Part shown: positions 1 to 12,273 of the stretch, piece after piece
Numbering within the stretch: the stretch's first letter is position 1
Layout: every line of letters starts with the position of its first letter
Assembly: GCA_037447655.1 (NCBI GenBank)
Contig: JBBHKE010001230.1
Coordinates: 145,125 to 209,124, forward strand
Origin: Zygnema cylindricum
Lineage: Eukaryota; Streptophyta; Zygnematophyceae; Zygnematales; Zygnemataceae
Reading direction: 5' to 3'
DNA: 64,000 bases
Position numbers and translations under genes: made by a program
Notes under the pieces: generated by a model
The model's input: the letters and a program-made list of their open reading frames with translations, nothing else
What the model was told of the DNA's origin: nothing
Database searches by the model: none

Positions 1-245
1 AAACGCGTTCGCAAACCCAAATTAGAATTATGGATTAATTACACTGAAAGGACGCGACGTGGTACGGATTATCATATTTTGTACTTTTACCTATTTTAGC
101 GTGTATGTAATGACGGCGGATTTTGTATGCCTAAATCAGCGTTATTGAGAAATTACAATTAAGCATTTTTTTCATAATGGCATTGATACACAAATTATAA
201 TCAATGACACTAATTTATTATTGATACTAATAATTTCTCTAATAA

Positions 246-266
246 GTAATGACGATTCACGGTGTA
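246..266. repeat. Single terminal inverted repeat of the CACCG-type MITE family
   Basis: The sequence TGACGATTCACGGTGTA ends here and matches the right terminus of the MITEs at 22297-22789 and 57811-58013. The left end is not visible and probably lies before position 1. The rest of 1-453 is AT-rich and shows no gene; it should hold the promoter of the gene starting at 454, but no element could be pinned down. Confidence 0.55.
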
Positions 267-453
267 GCATCTAAACGGATATCGATCCATCAATGATCTT
301 TTTCATGTGAACACTCAACACTGACCGAAATATCTCACATGGATACTTCGCAACTTCGCGAGGTCTAGTGAGGCTACAGTGGCACAGTTCTAACTTTCTA
401 AGGTTCACACTTCAGTAGAAAACCAAATCCCGTGGAAGTTCTTTGCACAAGCC

Positions 454-3400
454 ATGGCTCTTCAAGCGTCCATCCTTCTGCTGCACCCTCCCAATGTCCA
501 CAGCTCCTCTTCCCCCCAGTCATTTCAACCCTCTGTTTCCCCTTTCTTTTCGGCCCGGATTTCCCTTTCGCCTCGTGTTTTACGATCCGCATCATTCCAA
601 GGCTGCTTTGCAGCCTTGGATTCTGATGAGATATACCAACGAGAGGAAGCCAGGTGGATTCGAGAAGAGCAGCGATGGATTCGAGAAGAGGAGAGGTGGC
701 ACCGCGAGCAGCAACGCTGGCACTCTGAACGTATTTCTTTGCAAAATGAAATCCAGACTCTAAAGTCGGTGCTTGCGGATATTGCAAACACACATCCTGA
801 TCTTATGGAAAGATTAAAAGCCTCCTGGATTGAAGGAAACTTCCAGGTAATTCAGACAGCAGCTGCATTAGAGGCAGAGCTTGTGCATCGCCGCTTGCCA
901 GCTCATCCTCCAGTTGGAGCAATCGAATCGCCAAGCAATTCGCTTTCCACTTCAGAATCTAAGAGTCCCAGTTTGAAAGCATCTTCTTCTGATTCAAGTG
1001 GAAAGGTGGGCGGATCAGCGAGCAGTAGTAGCAGTAGTATCAGCAAGAACATGACAGCAAAAGAGATTCTTGAGAAAGTGCCTGCTGCTGACATTATTGC
1101 AGCTGTTGCATCACGGACAGTAGAAGTTAAGGTCCCAACACCTGTAGCTGAGACTCCTGTAGCAGCCCAAAAAGAGGAAACAGTGAAAAATGTGCGAAGA
1201 TCGCTTGGTGTGGGAGTGGAGGGAGATGACGTGAAAGAGATGCAGGTAAGGAGTGGCTGAAAAGGAGTACAACTTGTGCAATGTAGGCGATACAATCCTT
1301 TTTTTAATATAATTTTGCGGTTCTTACCCAGTGAATTATCACAGTTAGTATAAAATTGGCTCTTCAAGCCTTTCTTATTCTTCATTTTTTTTCATTGAAG
1401 TCATTGTTTAAGTTCATGTTTATATATATAGTATTTATCATAATATTTACCTCTATTCATATTTCTTTTTAAATATATCCTTTTAGTTTTTCCCTTTTAA
1501 AGTTGATTTCATCTTGAAAGTTTATCTATTCAAGTTCACAGTCTGAGCTACTTCTTAGCATTAATTTAGGTCAAACTTTTGCTTTCATCTTTGAAGCTTT
1601 TTTTCGCAATTTACTTTTGAAATTACACCTGGACAAAACTCAAAATTAGCAATAACGAAAAATGAAGAGGATGAAAGGGCCTTTAAGCATTGAGATTGGA
1701 ATTAATAGATTCTTGTTCGTGGACGCAAAAGTACTCAGGGATATATTAGTTCCTTAAATGTTTTGTAATTTTCTGGAAATAGTGCTGAATTTTGCAAGGA
1801 AAGTAGAAGATTTTGTATCAAGAATGCTTTTGATTCTTTTGACTATCATAACAGAAAGACCTGGCTTTTTTAGTGTTCATGCGATTTTTTTGGTTATTGC
1901 TTTTGTAACATAAGGGAAACTGTTTTTGCTATTATGTCTGTTAGGCAATTTTAATTTGAAATTCAGACAAGTAGGGGACGGTTATGTTGAACCCCCTTTT
2001 TGTCTTGGCTTGTTTGGCAGCTTGTGCTGGCATCATTAGGCTTTTATCCTGGGGAAGACGATCTGGAGAATATTTTTTTCTCAGAAGATACCGAGAGTGC
2101 CGTGAAAACTTGGCAGGTTTGTGCCTTTCCTCATGCATCCTGTTCAACAATGGAACTGTCTGACTTTTCTAGGGTGATAGTCCGGCAAGGACAAATTATA
2201 TTTACACAGTAGTAGCAGCGCAGAATTTGAGAACAAATCACATGAAGGTTCAGAAAGTAAATTGGTCAGATAAAGGTCGTGCTTTCATGCAGTTTCGCGA
2301 GCTGTTTCAAATATGGAAGCAAAAAATCCTAGCTAGAATGTTGCCCAAGATTGCCTGGCTATTTGAAAGCTTGTCTACCGCAGTCTTAGGATAAAGACAA
2401 GATTAAATCACCTGTTTTACAGCAGAAGGGATTGATCGAAAAAATTGCAGAACTGAAAAAGGCATTGCAAAACTGCAGTTACATAGAAGGGCAGGCCATG
2501 AACTGTCAGAGATCATTTACTGCCGATTCCCCTTTTTGCCTATAGAAACTGTTAGGCATTAGCTTCTGAACGTAATTTTTTCCCTTTTTTTTTCTGTATA
2601 AAAGTCTCTTTTGGTGGAGCTATCGCAAGGTGCTGATATATATATTTTTTGAGCTTTACCTGACAAGTATTACTCGATGCCCCATTTTCCTTGTTTATTA
2701 TCATCTGATACATTTGTTATGTGTTTCGTGTTCTTGTAGATTCATGTTTGCTCAATCCCGAGATTTTGGGGTATTTAAGTAAAGATAGTCATAGTTTCTA
2801 TTTTTCATTGGGAGTTCTTAAACACCTGTACACTTGCGGCTTTTATTTTTTCCGCGTCTTGAATGTATTGCATTGGAACTTTTTCAGCTGATTTTTTTGC
2901 TTCAATTCTTAGAAGTCGAGACAGTTGAGAGACAGTCGTTGACAGTTGAGAGAACATGCAATCGCACACTTAAAACGGCATCGGAGGCCTGTATTTTATG
3001 TAAACGCGTTTCTGTGAGTTCTTATAGCAATAATCTGTCTTGGAGTTGTGACGCTAGCTTTTTTCTAGGCTTTTAGTGGTTAGTTTTACTGACTCCTCTT
3101 CAGCTCTCATTCATCATCCACTATGATTCAGTATGGACTTTCGAGCTTTTGATTGGTTGTGGTGATGTCATTTCCTTAACAATTTTCATCTTCTTCTCTA
3201 TCTCATTAGGCGACCATAAACGTCCGGGAGAATGGAGTTATATCACCGGAGCTTCTGGCCGTCCTGTATGGAGAGAAGGAGGTTTCTTCGGTACCACAAC
3301 GGACAGTACCTCAGGTAACAATAACTAATACAAATCACTAAAGCAACTTCTTGCAAATACTGTATTTACAACTAGACAATTAAAATGTTTCAACTGCTAC

Positions 3401-5534
3401 AGATACTGGAGCAACCAATGAACTGCTACAAGTACTAGGGTAGCTACTGCGACTACTAAAGCAACAACTGACATCTACTCGAGTACTCGAGCAACCAGTC
3501 CAAGAATCACAACAACTACAGCAACTAATACCCATTACAACAATTAGAGTCACTAATAACAACTGCAGCTTTAGAGGAGCTATTTTAACAACGGTACATC
3601 CTTGACCCTTGTGGTCACCATGCCCTTAAAAATGACATTTTGCATTGCTTCAACCCGTCACATTTATTAGTTGATCTGGACCTTAGGTGGCTACCATATA
3701 CTATTGTGAACCACATTCCGTTTGTAAAACGGACACAGTGTTGTAAACCGTACATGGAGTGTAAATGGCCATGTAAGCCACTGTATTGCGCAGATGAACC
3801 ATAATATTTTCCCTTCCACGCCGTCGATTCTTCCAGTCTAAATACGGGGAGCAGTGTATGTGCATGAGTTGCACTATTTAAGATCTGCACATACCCCCTA
3901 GCATTAACAACACTGACTTATCACACACAATGTCATGATGCTACTGGACTTGTTTTGGTGTGGTTCCCACTTCTTATTGATACACTTCTTCTTCAATACA
4001 CTATCACAGTGACTTATGCCATTGATACACGATGCACCTAAGCTTATTGCCAGTGTCGACAACAACGAATCTCTAGGTCTTTTTCTTCCTTGAAGCCCGG
4101 CAAAGTCAAGAATGTTATTCCCATTTCACTAAATTGCGCTACAGGAAAAGCTCAAGGCAGTCCTAATTAACCTGTGAGACGTGCCCCTTCTGGGAATAGA
4201 TCAATCAAGTCCCTTAGGTAAGTAATTTTCAAAGCTAAATTGTGCAAAGTCACAGGAATAAATGCAGTTGGGTAATTCGAGTTTTTCAGAAACATTTTTG
4301 ACGATTTCATCAGTGCGTCTTGCAGGTTTCAGCAACCTCGCCTTCTGGTAACTGGGCTCCAGCTGCCACTCGGGAGAAGAGAGAAATTGAACGTTATGCC
4401 CGTACAGACTTAGAGGAAGGGTATAGTGGAAGGAAGAGAGTTTATCTGTTGGGAGAGAATCGATGGGAAGAGCCCGATAGAATGCCTGCCAAGGGAGCCA
4501 CTGTTGCTTCTGTGGAAGCTAACGCAGCATTGCGGAAGAAGGCCTGCCATGGCTGTAGAGGGGAGGGCTCTGTTGTGTGTCTGGGTAAGAGGCTAATTCT
4601 CTCTTAACATGTGGTGTCTGATGTGTCTCTATCGAGTCTAGATAAAGAAGAGAAATGCGTTGACAGAAACATTTTTTTGAGGGTTGTTTCTGAAAGCTAA
4701 ATGGGTCAAAAAAGTGCGTTAACTTGGGTGTTTTGGGGCATGCAGAGTGTGAGGGAACAGGCGACCTTAATGTGGAAGAGCAGGTAGGTCTTCTCCGCTA
4801 TTTTTTTGCTTCTACATTGTTTTTTGGTGTTCTGTGTAGTCTTGCTGTTTTTGTGTGTTATTGTTGTCATTGTGCGTTCAGTACATATTATATGCATGAG
4901 GGACGAGCATGCCTCTTTGGATAATTTTTCCAGTTAGTCACCACAACTGTTTTTGGGAGTGTGTACACCATTCTTTGTCATGGTCTAGGTTGTGTTTGTG
5001 TTCGTATTTTGACGCCTGCATATAATTTAGTTTGGACAACAATACACCGCGAATTGCCATTAGTGTTAACACATAATTAGTAGGAGGACTGTTTTAGCAT
5101 AAATAGTTTTATTTCCAGTGCGAATGAGTTGGACAATTCTGAACCGATAAATGAATTAGAGTTAAGAAAAAGAAAATTAGTATCAATATCGCTATATTGT
5201 CGTCAGAGGGCAAAAAAATATTTGACCGTATTAGTAGACTGAAAACTTCGGAAAACTTAATTTCCTGCGATGGTACAGTATGTCCATCTATGTAAAAGCA
5301 TTGTGTGAACAGTAGACTCTTGCTCACAAGCTCAAAATGGGAGTATCGTATCTGTCAAGGATAATAATCGTTCTCTAATAGTTTGAAACTTCTTCTTTGT
5401 TCTGTTTGTTTGTTTGGGTGGCGTGATTACAGTTTTTGGATTGGGCTGGAGAAGATGCGAAATGTTTGTACTGCGACGGCAAAGGGTCGACTCCATGTGA
5501 TTCGTGTGGAGGCTCAGGTCAACTTGCATCATAA
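454..5534 (+). CDS. PTAC5: pTAC5-like plastid protein (peptidoglycan-binding-like plus DnaJ-type zinc finger), six exons
   Basis: Inferred exons are 454-1245, 2021-2116, 3210-3314, 4326-4584, 4746-4783 and 5433-5534. All have GT/AG junctions and join in frame to 463 residues. Exon 1 gives a Ser-rich, acid-poor N-terminus typical of a chloroplast transit peptide, then a charged coiled coil of repeated RWIREE/RWHREQ units and a Ser-rich linker. Exons 2-3 encode a peptidoglycan-binding_1-like fold (LASLGFYPGEDD, AVKTWQ, ENGVISPELLAVLYG). Exons 4-6 carry four CxxCxGxG zinc motifs: CHGCRGEG, CLECEGTG, CLYCDGKG and CDSCGGSG; the second is rebuilt across the exon 4/5 junction. This domain order is that of plant PLASTID TRANSCRIPTIONALLY ACTIVE 5, a component of the plastid transcription complex. 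The stop is read a few codons after the last zinc motif (SGQLAS then TAA). A further 3' exon cannot be excluded. No break is seen. Confidence 0.85.
3385..3560. repeat. Imperfect ACT/CAAC-rich microsatellite in intron 3 of the pTAC5-like gene
   Basis: The tract repeats units such as ACTGCTACA, ACTACTAAAGCAAC and ACAACTACAGCAACT, a diverged trinucleotide-derived repeat. It lies inside the 1.0-kb intron 3315-4325, which holds no other recognisable feature. Confidence 0.5.
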
Positions 5535-6606
5535 TTTAGGATCTCTTTTTGAATTTAGCTTGAAATTTTGCATGCAGTGTGGATGAATTCAAGTGTTTTT
5601 TGAAAGCTGGAGGTAACATGCATAGGGAAGGTGTTTGTTTATACATGGGTTCTGTTTCCTTTTTATCCCATTGGACAGCCTGAGATTGAAAGATATGAGG
5701 CTCAGGCACTTGTAGGAATTCATTTTAGGAATAGTTAGATGGTGAAAAGCTCGGTTTGTCATGTGACTAAGCACTATTAAACCAAGTCGTTTTTCATCCT
5801 TCCTACTTTCACAAAAATCAAGGATCTATTTAGTGTATTTTTTATTGGAAGAGCCCACGGTAAGTTGAAACTACTGAAGAATAATAGGGGATGTGAACAT
5901 GAAGAAGCAATTGCATTTTGCTTGAGAATTTTTGGTCATTTCAACAAAGTTTGCAGAAAATTAGGAAGACATTTGTTTTCTAGTGATTTTTTATGAGGAA
6001 GCGTTTGAAACTTTTTTTTGTTTATCTAGTACAACCCGAAAGATGTCAGTAATGCAGGGGAGGAAGGTGACATATAGTTAAAGTTCGAGATCATCTTAGA
6101 CCTTTTATTAAATCTTTCCCAGAAATTTGAAGCTAGAAACGGGTTCATGAACTCTGGTTTATATGCCTTCATCAATTTTGACACTTATCTATTCTAAAAA
6201 TCACCTCGAGATTCATCAATTTGTTACACCTATTGAATAGTGTTATCATCTCCTCTTGCCTTTTGCCGAAACTTAGGAAATTTGCGTCAGAAGTATGAAT
6301 GAGAAGAAGTATGTTCACTATCTGTATTATTGGTGGTCATGAGTTTGAAAAGGCTATGGCTACAAGTTATAGCATCCATCATCTTCTCTACTAAACCCTA
6401 AGCTTCTTTCGCCGCTCAAAACATCTTTTCTTCGTGCACACTTGTCGGATTGTCAATCCGATGGTTGCTATTGGAAGGCAAGATTTTCACTTTCCTAATC
6501 AGCTTCCTATTGGCAGTCTCCGGTTGACAATCTGACAAGTGTGCACGAATAAAAGATGTTTTGAGTGACGAAAAAAACTTTAACACTAGTAACGATTATC
6601 GGTGTA
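5043..6606. repeat. Pair of inverted MITE ends, possibly one element or two half elements
   Basis: TACACCGCGAATTGCCATTA at 5043 and the reverse-oriented ...GATTATCGGTGTA ending at 6606 resemble the terminal repeats of the window's CACCG-type MITEs, including the shared inner TAGTGTTAA. The last pTAC5-like exon lies between them, so a single 1.56-kb element is unlikely unless the exon region was captured. Two independent truncated copies are the simpler reading. Between 5535 and 6400 I see no gene. Confidence 0.4.
6404..6578. repeat. Foldback repeat with arms of about 55 bp
   Basis: 6404-6460 and 6521-6578 are near-perfect inverted copies (CTCAAAACATCTTTTCTTCG and GTGCACACTTGTCGGATTG against their complements), separated by about 60 bp. 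Transcribed, it would make a long hairpin. It looks like a small foldback MITE downstream of the pTAC5-like gene. Confidence 0.75.
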
Positions 6607-7127
6607 GCTTGTCTTGCTTTTTAGGTTTATACAAGGTCTATATGCATATATAATAAGCAAAAATTGTTCTGGGCCATAGAATTACTGCCAAAATTATTCT
6701 TCAACCAAATTTAAGTTATCATTTCTGTTTCAAAGCAAAATGTTCCCGCATTCTTGTTTGATATCCGGTACTTAAACGGTTCCATTTACATACGGTAGAG
6801 AGTGAATTGTATTGTCAGTTTTTCAGAATAGCCTGTCAGCCGTAGAGAAGAATTCCCTCCCCTCTTATGTGGACCCAGGAATTCAAAGGAAACAAGCTTT
6901 CCAAAAACTTGAAGTCCATGCATCGGAGGAAGTTTACATGCCACGTGTCAGTCACAAGCGGCTGTACAGGTTCATAGATGCATCTTCACAAACTTACAAA
7001 TTGCGCATAAGACTCTATGACTGGATACTGAGGACCAGCAATTGATGCCAGGTTAAGGCTACACTCCAACGCTCAGTCCCACTCTTCTCCCATATTGTTC
7101 TTCCTCAGTCCCTCTGCAGCTCTCTCT

Positions 7128-7196
7128 CTCACACATTGCATCTCCCATATCCCCCTCCCTTCCCTCCCTCCTCCCTCCCTCACTCTCTCTCTCTCA
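7128..7196. repeat. Pyrimidine-rich simple repeat (CTCTC, CCCTCC)
   Basis: This is an almost pure C/T tract. The surrounding 7046-7846 has no supported gene; it includes AAACCCTAAACCCTAAATC near 7650, two copies of the plant telomere-type motif, a common interstitial sequence. Confidence 0.7.
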
Positions 7197-7846
7197 ATTT
7201 CTTTACAGCTACACTTTACCAGTTAACTTCCAGGCAGGATATGACTAAAAGGTTCTAATGCACAATTACAACCCACCATACACTAACACTACGGTGACTG
7301 CATGATATTATGTGAAACTGTTAGTTTTCACATTGACAGGTCGCCTGGCTGAAGATGTTTCTGCATAAGAATTCTGTTAACTGTGCACTTTGAAGCCCTC
7401 ACCTTGAACCAGATTAGGTACAACATAAGTCGTTTATAGAGTAAAGAAATTATTAATGCGGGAGTTAAGGGTTTTTATTATCAATTTTAATTTAGTTTCG
7501 GATCATACGGCTGATTCTGAACCGTGTAGAGAGTGAGCATTAAGGGAAAAACAATTAGTCTTTCAGGTTCAGAGGCAATATTTAAGGGCACAGATATAGT
7601 GTCACTAATGCTAATATCGATATCTGAGACACTTTTAAAGCCTAAGCTCAAACCCTAAACCCTAAATCTCCATTTAATTGGCATAAAACTGAACACAAAA
7701 TGTGGTCAACTCCTTTCCAGTGAATATAAAGTCAGGATTTTTGTAAATCCGAGTAACATAATTAGAGTGCCTATGTTCAAATTTGCATCCATTCCAGCAT
7801 TAAGACCCAACGAGAGACTCTTTCGATGGTATAAATGAAAAAATTG

Positions 7847-10800
7847 TCATAACTTCCGGATTTTTCTGAACAAGCCTCGAAACTCGTTGATTTGCATCGG
7901 AATTTTACTCCTCCTGAAATCAAATGTAGAAGGCTTGGGCAATGCGAAAAGCACAAAATTTATGTCGTTATGTACTTTTATTTCAAATACTTCCACGTAC
8001 AAAGACTTCAAGGAAAATACCAATTTGGCGTACTCCTCTTCCGAATACGGTACAACATTTACAGCGAGAAGACCATCCGGATGAAGAGCAAGTCGAGTTG
8101 CTAATAAAAAACTCGGAGTTGTAAACTCTAATGGAGGTGCACTTAAATTAGCTCGCCCATCTGCCTCGTCAACATCTATAAGTAAAAAGTGAACTCGAGG
8201 GTCCTCGAACTTTTCTATACATGGGCTATTGTCTTTGCCGTTAGAAGGCATATCTTCAACTTCTCTAAGTGCACTTGGAGAAGGACATTTTTCTTGGTTC
8301 ATTTCAGTACACTTGTTATCTATGGCAGGTACTAACAATCGTGATGATATCATTTTATCAAAACCAGAACCATTCTGTGCTTCCTCCGAATGCTTCTCGA
8401 TAATATTTTTTTGGGATGGAGAACATGCAAAATTTTCGGTTTTTTGTTTTTTCAATTCTGGTCGGGCCAGGAACGAAATGTCAGAAGACTTTGACAAATC
8501 AAATCGTTGATCTTCAAAAGAAGACGACGAAGAAGATGACGATGAACTTAATGAAGAGGCGCTTGATGATGTGCTCCCAGTATATTTGTCTCCACTTGCG
8601 CTTGATAAAGTGCTCCTCAAATGACTCTCTCCACTCGAACTGGATGATGTGCTCCTAGAACGACTCTTTCCACTTAAACTTGACAATTCATACCTTTTTC
8701 CCACCGTTTGTATGGTATTGTCTTCAATCTCTCTCCATGCCTTTATAAAACCACGATCCCCAAGCTCACATTCAGTAACTTTTTTTACTAAACGAGTCAT
8801 GAATGCTACTCCTTCGTCAATATGGACAACTAGTCGATCGTCTTCAATGAGAGAAAAGTGACGCTTAGCTAACTCAATGGTGACTTTGTCCAACTCCACA
8901 ACCTAAACACAAGAAGACAAAAAGAAAAAGTTGTCAGGTCTCCGATAAAAATGGGAAACTCTTTCTATATTTAACTGCATTCGCATAAATCCCGTCTATC
9001 AGTGTTATTCATATCCTAGGAAAGCATGCAAATGGTCAGAAAAGAGATACCTCAACTAATTAGGGTTTTCATTAAGGGTTTCCAAGATTTTCTAATTCTT
9101 GAAGTCATTGATTTTGAAAGTTGACATCTATGCATGAGTTTCATGAAAACTATATTTGAACATATGACTGGAACAATCATCAGTTTAGTCAAAACAAATT
9201 CAGTAGTTGTTAAAGTAAGCAATAACCACACAAAAAGAAACACAAACATTCCCCTATCAACAAGGAATGAACACCGGACATACATGACCAACTTGAACAT
9301 CGTAGGAACTTATTAGGTTAAACCGCATGAACCAGAAAAGAAAACCATCAGATCCCTCGACGGTATAGACCCCATTTTGTTCCTTTGTAGTACCTCCCTT
9401 AACCTCTTGAACCTACCCTATATCAATCCTGTTACTATCCCATAATTTCCAACTCACCTGAATATTAAAAAAGGGAAAATGGTGATACAAGAAAATGGGA
9501 AGTGTGCAAGCACCGCCACCAATCACAAGCGCCCGAAATCTTTTCTTGTCTTTTAGTGCATCTGAAATCGTCCGACCAATCAGGGGCAGCCCAGCTATAA
9601 TTGGCGGAAGATATTTGTGAAGTAAATGGGAATAATCGGGGTAACGATTAGGGTTTTCAAGATCTACTAAATTTACATTTGTATTTTCGGGACACGAGTC
9701 CTCCTTTTTTAACTTTTTGTTGCACTTGTCATCCCCATTTTTTACCAAAAAATCTCTAACTCCATGAGAATACAAAAAAGTGGTTTCCATTTTTCGTTTT
9801 CTTATCGGAACAGGATGAATACCAGGAATTTTATCAGAAGAACATTTCTGTTGAATAATTAAAATTTCGTGTCCATGTTTCTCATCTGAAATTCGATTGA
9901 TGTTTCTATTTACATTGATATCATTGTGTGGTAATTTCCCTCCCAGTTTTCCTAAATCTAAAGCGGATGACGAAGAAAAAGTAGGAATTTCAGAAGCTGT
10001 TTTCTCGCATTCTTCCCGTTTTCTTTTCTCTTCTTTATTATCTCCGATAGAATGACAAAACTTAATCCGTTCAGTGTCTCTTTCTTCATTAGTTTCAGCT
10101 TCTAGGTCTTGTAACAACGTCTCGACCAATGAAATTGGATTTGTTGCGACATTTTTGTACCCGTACATGTTTCCGTTTCCGTTTCCAGTCTCATAAACGA
10201 TTCCATTTCTCTTATCCCCAATTGACCCAAACACAAGAGGAACTTCACTCTGAATTAAATTCGGCATTCGTTTAAAACGAAGCCGACGACAAAAAAGAGT
10301 TTTCTTTTTTCTGAGGTTCACAATTTGAGTTTTGTCAACCCTATCCTCTTGTTCTCGCTCTCCCTCTCCCTCTCCCTCTCCCTCTCCCTCTCCCTCTCCC
10401 CCTCCCCCTCCCTCTCCCTCTCCCTCTCTTTCTCCCTCTCCCCTTCCCTCTCCCCTTCCCTCTCCCTCACTCTCTCTGCATTCATCTCGCCTTCTATTTC
10501 TTCCTCTCTTCCCTCCCTTATCCCCCTCTTAGCCTCCCACGTCTCCCTCCTCTCCCTTCCATTCCTCCATCTCCACATCCTCTACGACCATTTTTTTGGT
10601 AAAAGGCGACACCGCCTCCTCCAGCACCACTTTCCTTTTCACGTTATCCACAAAGTTGAGAAAAGGCATCACTCAAGAATCTCCCTCTACACTGCCACGT
10701 GGCGCAAGCCCAATCACCAGCGATTGTATTGCCTCTTTTGAAATAGGTTCGTCTGCTAGGGAGGATTTTCCAAGTGCCACGTGGCAAAGCCAAAATGATA

Positions 10801-11098
10801 AGCTGGCACGTGTGAGCACAAGAGAGGAGCTCCCATTGACGCCCTTAGATCGGTACACCCAATCATGCTCACTGCCACGTGGCACCAGGATAACGGCACA
10901 CGTGTGAGTAAATGGCCGGTCGGAGGGAGCATCAGCATCAAGTACGGTCACACGGAGAAGGGGAAGAGGACTCTCCAATCCGTACGAGAAAGTATGGCAA
11001 AGTGAAGGCTGAAAGTCGATCATGATGTCATCGGAAGGAGAGAGAGAGGGCGACATAGAAGCAGATTTAGCACAGAGAGACCTTTTTGGCTTTCTCAT
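7847..11098 (-). CDS. METTL13-like methyltransferase (plant AT2G31740 type), three exon blocks, in-frame TGA
   Basis: The C-terminal half joins cleanly: exon 10310-9458 (acceptor CCTCAG, donor GTGAGT) to exon 8902-7847 (acceptor TGTTTAG), giving ...FFNIQ-VVELDKVTIELAKRHF. That is SAM-binding motif I (ALVIGGGACTLPIF) followed by the acidic motif of spermidine-synthase-like methyltransferases. VHFLLIDVDE and GLLAVNVV complete the fold; a Ser-rich insert is specific to this protein. The first block, 11098 to about 10541, matches the N-terminal part of the plant family (LLRVTVLDADAP, CAVILVPRGSEHDW, VDNVKRKVVLEEAV, KKMVVEDVE). The family methylates eEF1A in animals. Two oddities stand out. A TGA at 10675-10673 interrupts the first block with homology continuing in the same frame, and no donor in the right phase was found between about 10560 and 10313, where a purine-rich repeat intron lies. 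It could be a recent pseudogene, a sequence error, or a gene with unusual splicing. Confidence 0.75.
10354..10476. repeat. (CCTCTC)n simple repeat in an intron of the METTL13-like gene
   Basis: This is a long hexanucleotide-type pyrimidine tract on the + strand (purine-rich on the gene's strand). Its open frames (Ser/Pro-rich or Arg/Glu-rich) are artefacts of the repeat. Confidence 0.85.
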
Positions 11099-11135
11099 TG
11101 GTGTGCTAAATAGAGTAATGAAGTCAGGAAGCGAG

Positions 11136-11932
11136 TGTTAAAACCACAATTGGCAAATCTATATGGCTACCGAAGGTCAGAAAAAAACCTTGAATTGTTG
11201 TTCTCAGACAACTGCTGGCACCGAAGATGAAGAAGATGCAGCAGTAGTCATCTTAGAACAAATCAAGAGAGGAAGCTTCTATAAATACCAATGGCTGAAT
11301 AGCAACTTTGACAGAGTGTAACTTTCAAACAAAAGCTTGAATGGTCCTGAAAATTTTCCACAACGAAGAAAGCATACAAAAGAACACACACAAAAATTTC
11401 AATCAATTCCGCTGACAAACGTGTGAGATATGAAGAGATGAAATTACATAAAACTGAGTGTACAGTTTTCATATCATTTGTTCCTAAAAATCAAATTCAC
11501 TAAGTCCTACTTCTATACACCGAAACTACACTAAGCTGTACGGAGGCATTCCAGCCGTACATCTAACATTCTATCACAAATATTTACACCGAACTTCAGA
11601 CAACGTAAAGTGATAATGATCTAGTCACGCCTCGTCACTATTTGTTGGCGGCGGCTGTCAGCGGTCCGATTAGAGGATTTGGCACCGTAGAACTGACTTC
11701 ACGAAGTCCCGTGGTCCAGCCGAATTTTTGTACGTCCACGGAGGACATACTCACGCATTATCCCAAGTGACGACGCGTGTCCTAAGTGTGAATGAACCGT
11801 GAACTCCCAACTTCACTGTCACACTAATTTTGGTAAGTACTAAACCGAACTCAACCAAAAATAGCTTAAGTCCTGAACAGCTCTCTCTCATAGCTGAGGC
11901 ATAGAGAGGACTAAAGCTTTTTAAAAACAACA
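11136..11932 (-). mobile_element. 3' LTR of a minus-strand copia element
   Basis: It begins TGTTAAAACC and ends AAAACAACA, so it has TG...CA borders. It is followed on the inner side by a polypurine tract (on the minus strand CTAAAGCTTTAGGGGAG at 11949-11933). It shares GTACGGAGGCATTCCAGCCGT with the LTRs at 44.3, 50.7 and 54.4 kb. It ends 38 bp upstream of the first ATG of the METTL13-like gene, in the same orientation. Confidence 0.7.
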
Positions 11933-11955
11933 CTCCCCTAAAGCTTTAGACTCTA

Positions 11956-12263
11956 CTAGTCACTAAGTCCACATGCGTCTCTACAGAACTTCAATTTGGG
12001 AGTAGGTAAGGGTTTTGTCATCATATCAGCCACCATTTGCTCATCCGGTAAAAAACTCAACTTCAAAACTTTTCCCATCATCTTTTCTCTTACAAAGTGT
12101 AGCTTGATATCAATGTGCTTACTCTTACAGTGATGACTTGGATTAGATGCAATAACGATTGCTGCCTGATTATCACACCACACTATCTGTGGTCCAGATT
12201 GCATAAAGAGAAGCTCTTGGAGAAGAGACTTTACCCAAAGTAACTCTTTAACTGCCGAGCTGG
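11956..12263 (-). pseudogene. Copia pol C-terminus (RNase H), truncated by assembly gap
   Basis: On the minus strand the frame reads through SAVKELLWVKSLLQE, IVWCDNQAAIVIASNP, KHIDIKLHFVREK, and MVADMMTKPLPTPK, the classic C-terminal RNase H segment of Ty1/copia polyproteins, which degrades the RNA of the RNA:DNA hybrid during reverse transcription. The upstream part is lost at the N run starting at 12264. The frame is open where visible. With the adjacent LTR it is the 3' end of an element whose 5' half is not in the assembly at this place. Confidence 0.85.
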
Positions 12264-12273
12264 NNNNNNNNNN
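12264..12273. other. Assembly gap (run of N)
   Basis: Ten N bases interrupt the copia element, so its remainder is missing and the two sides may not be truly adjacent. From 12274 to 12806 I see no supported gene. Confidence 0.95.

Noticed and set aside
3615-3890. Minus-strand open frame in intron 3 of the pTAC5-like gene
   Set aside because: There is no homology or splice context; its length is expected by chance.
6820-7045. Open stretch (SVFQNSLSAVEKNSLPSY...) after an AG acceptor, considered as last exon of the pTAC5-like gene
   Set aside because: The frame of exon 6 already ends at 5534 right after the fourth zinc motif, which fits the family, and the stretch resembles nothing I know.
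10318-10741. Ser/Pro/Leu-rich and Arg/Glu-rich open frames on both strands
   Set aside because: They are by-products of the (CCTCTC)n repeat and have no complexity beyond it.
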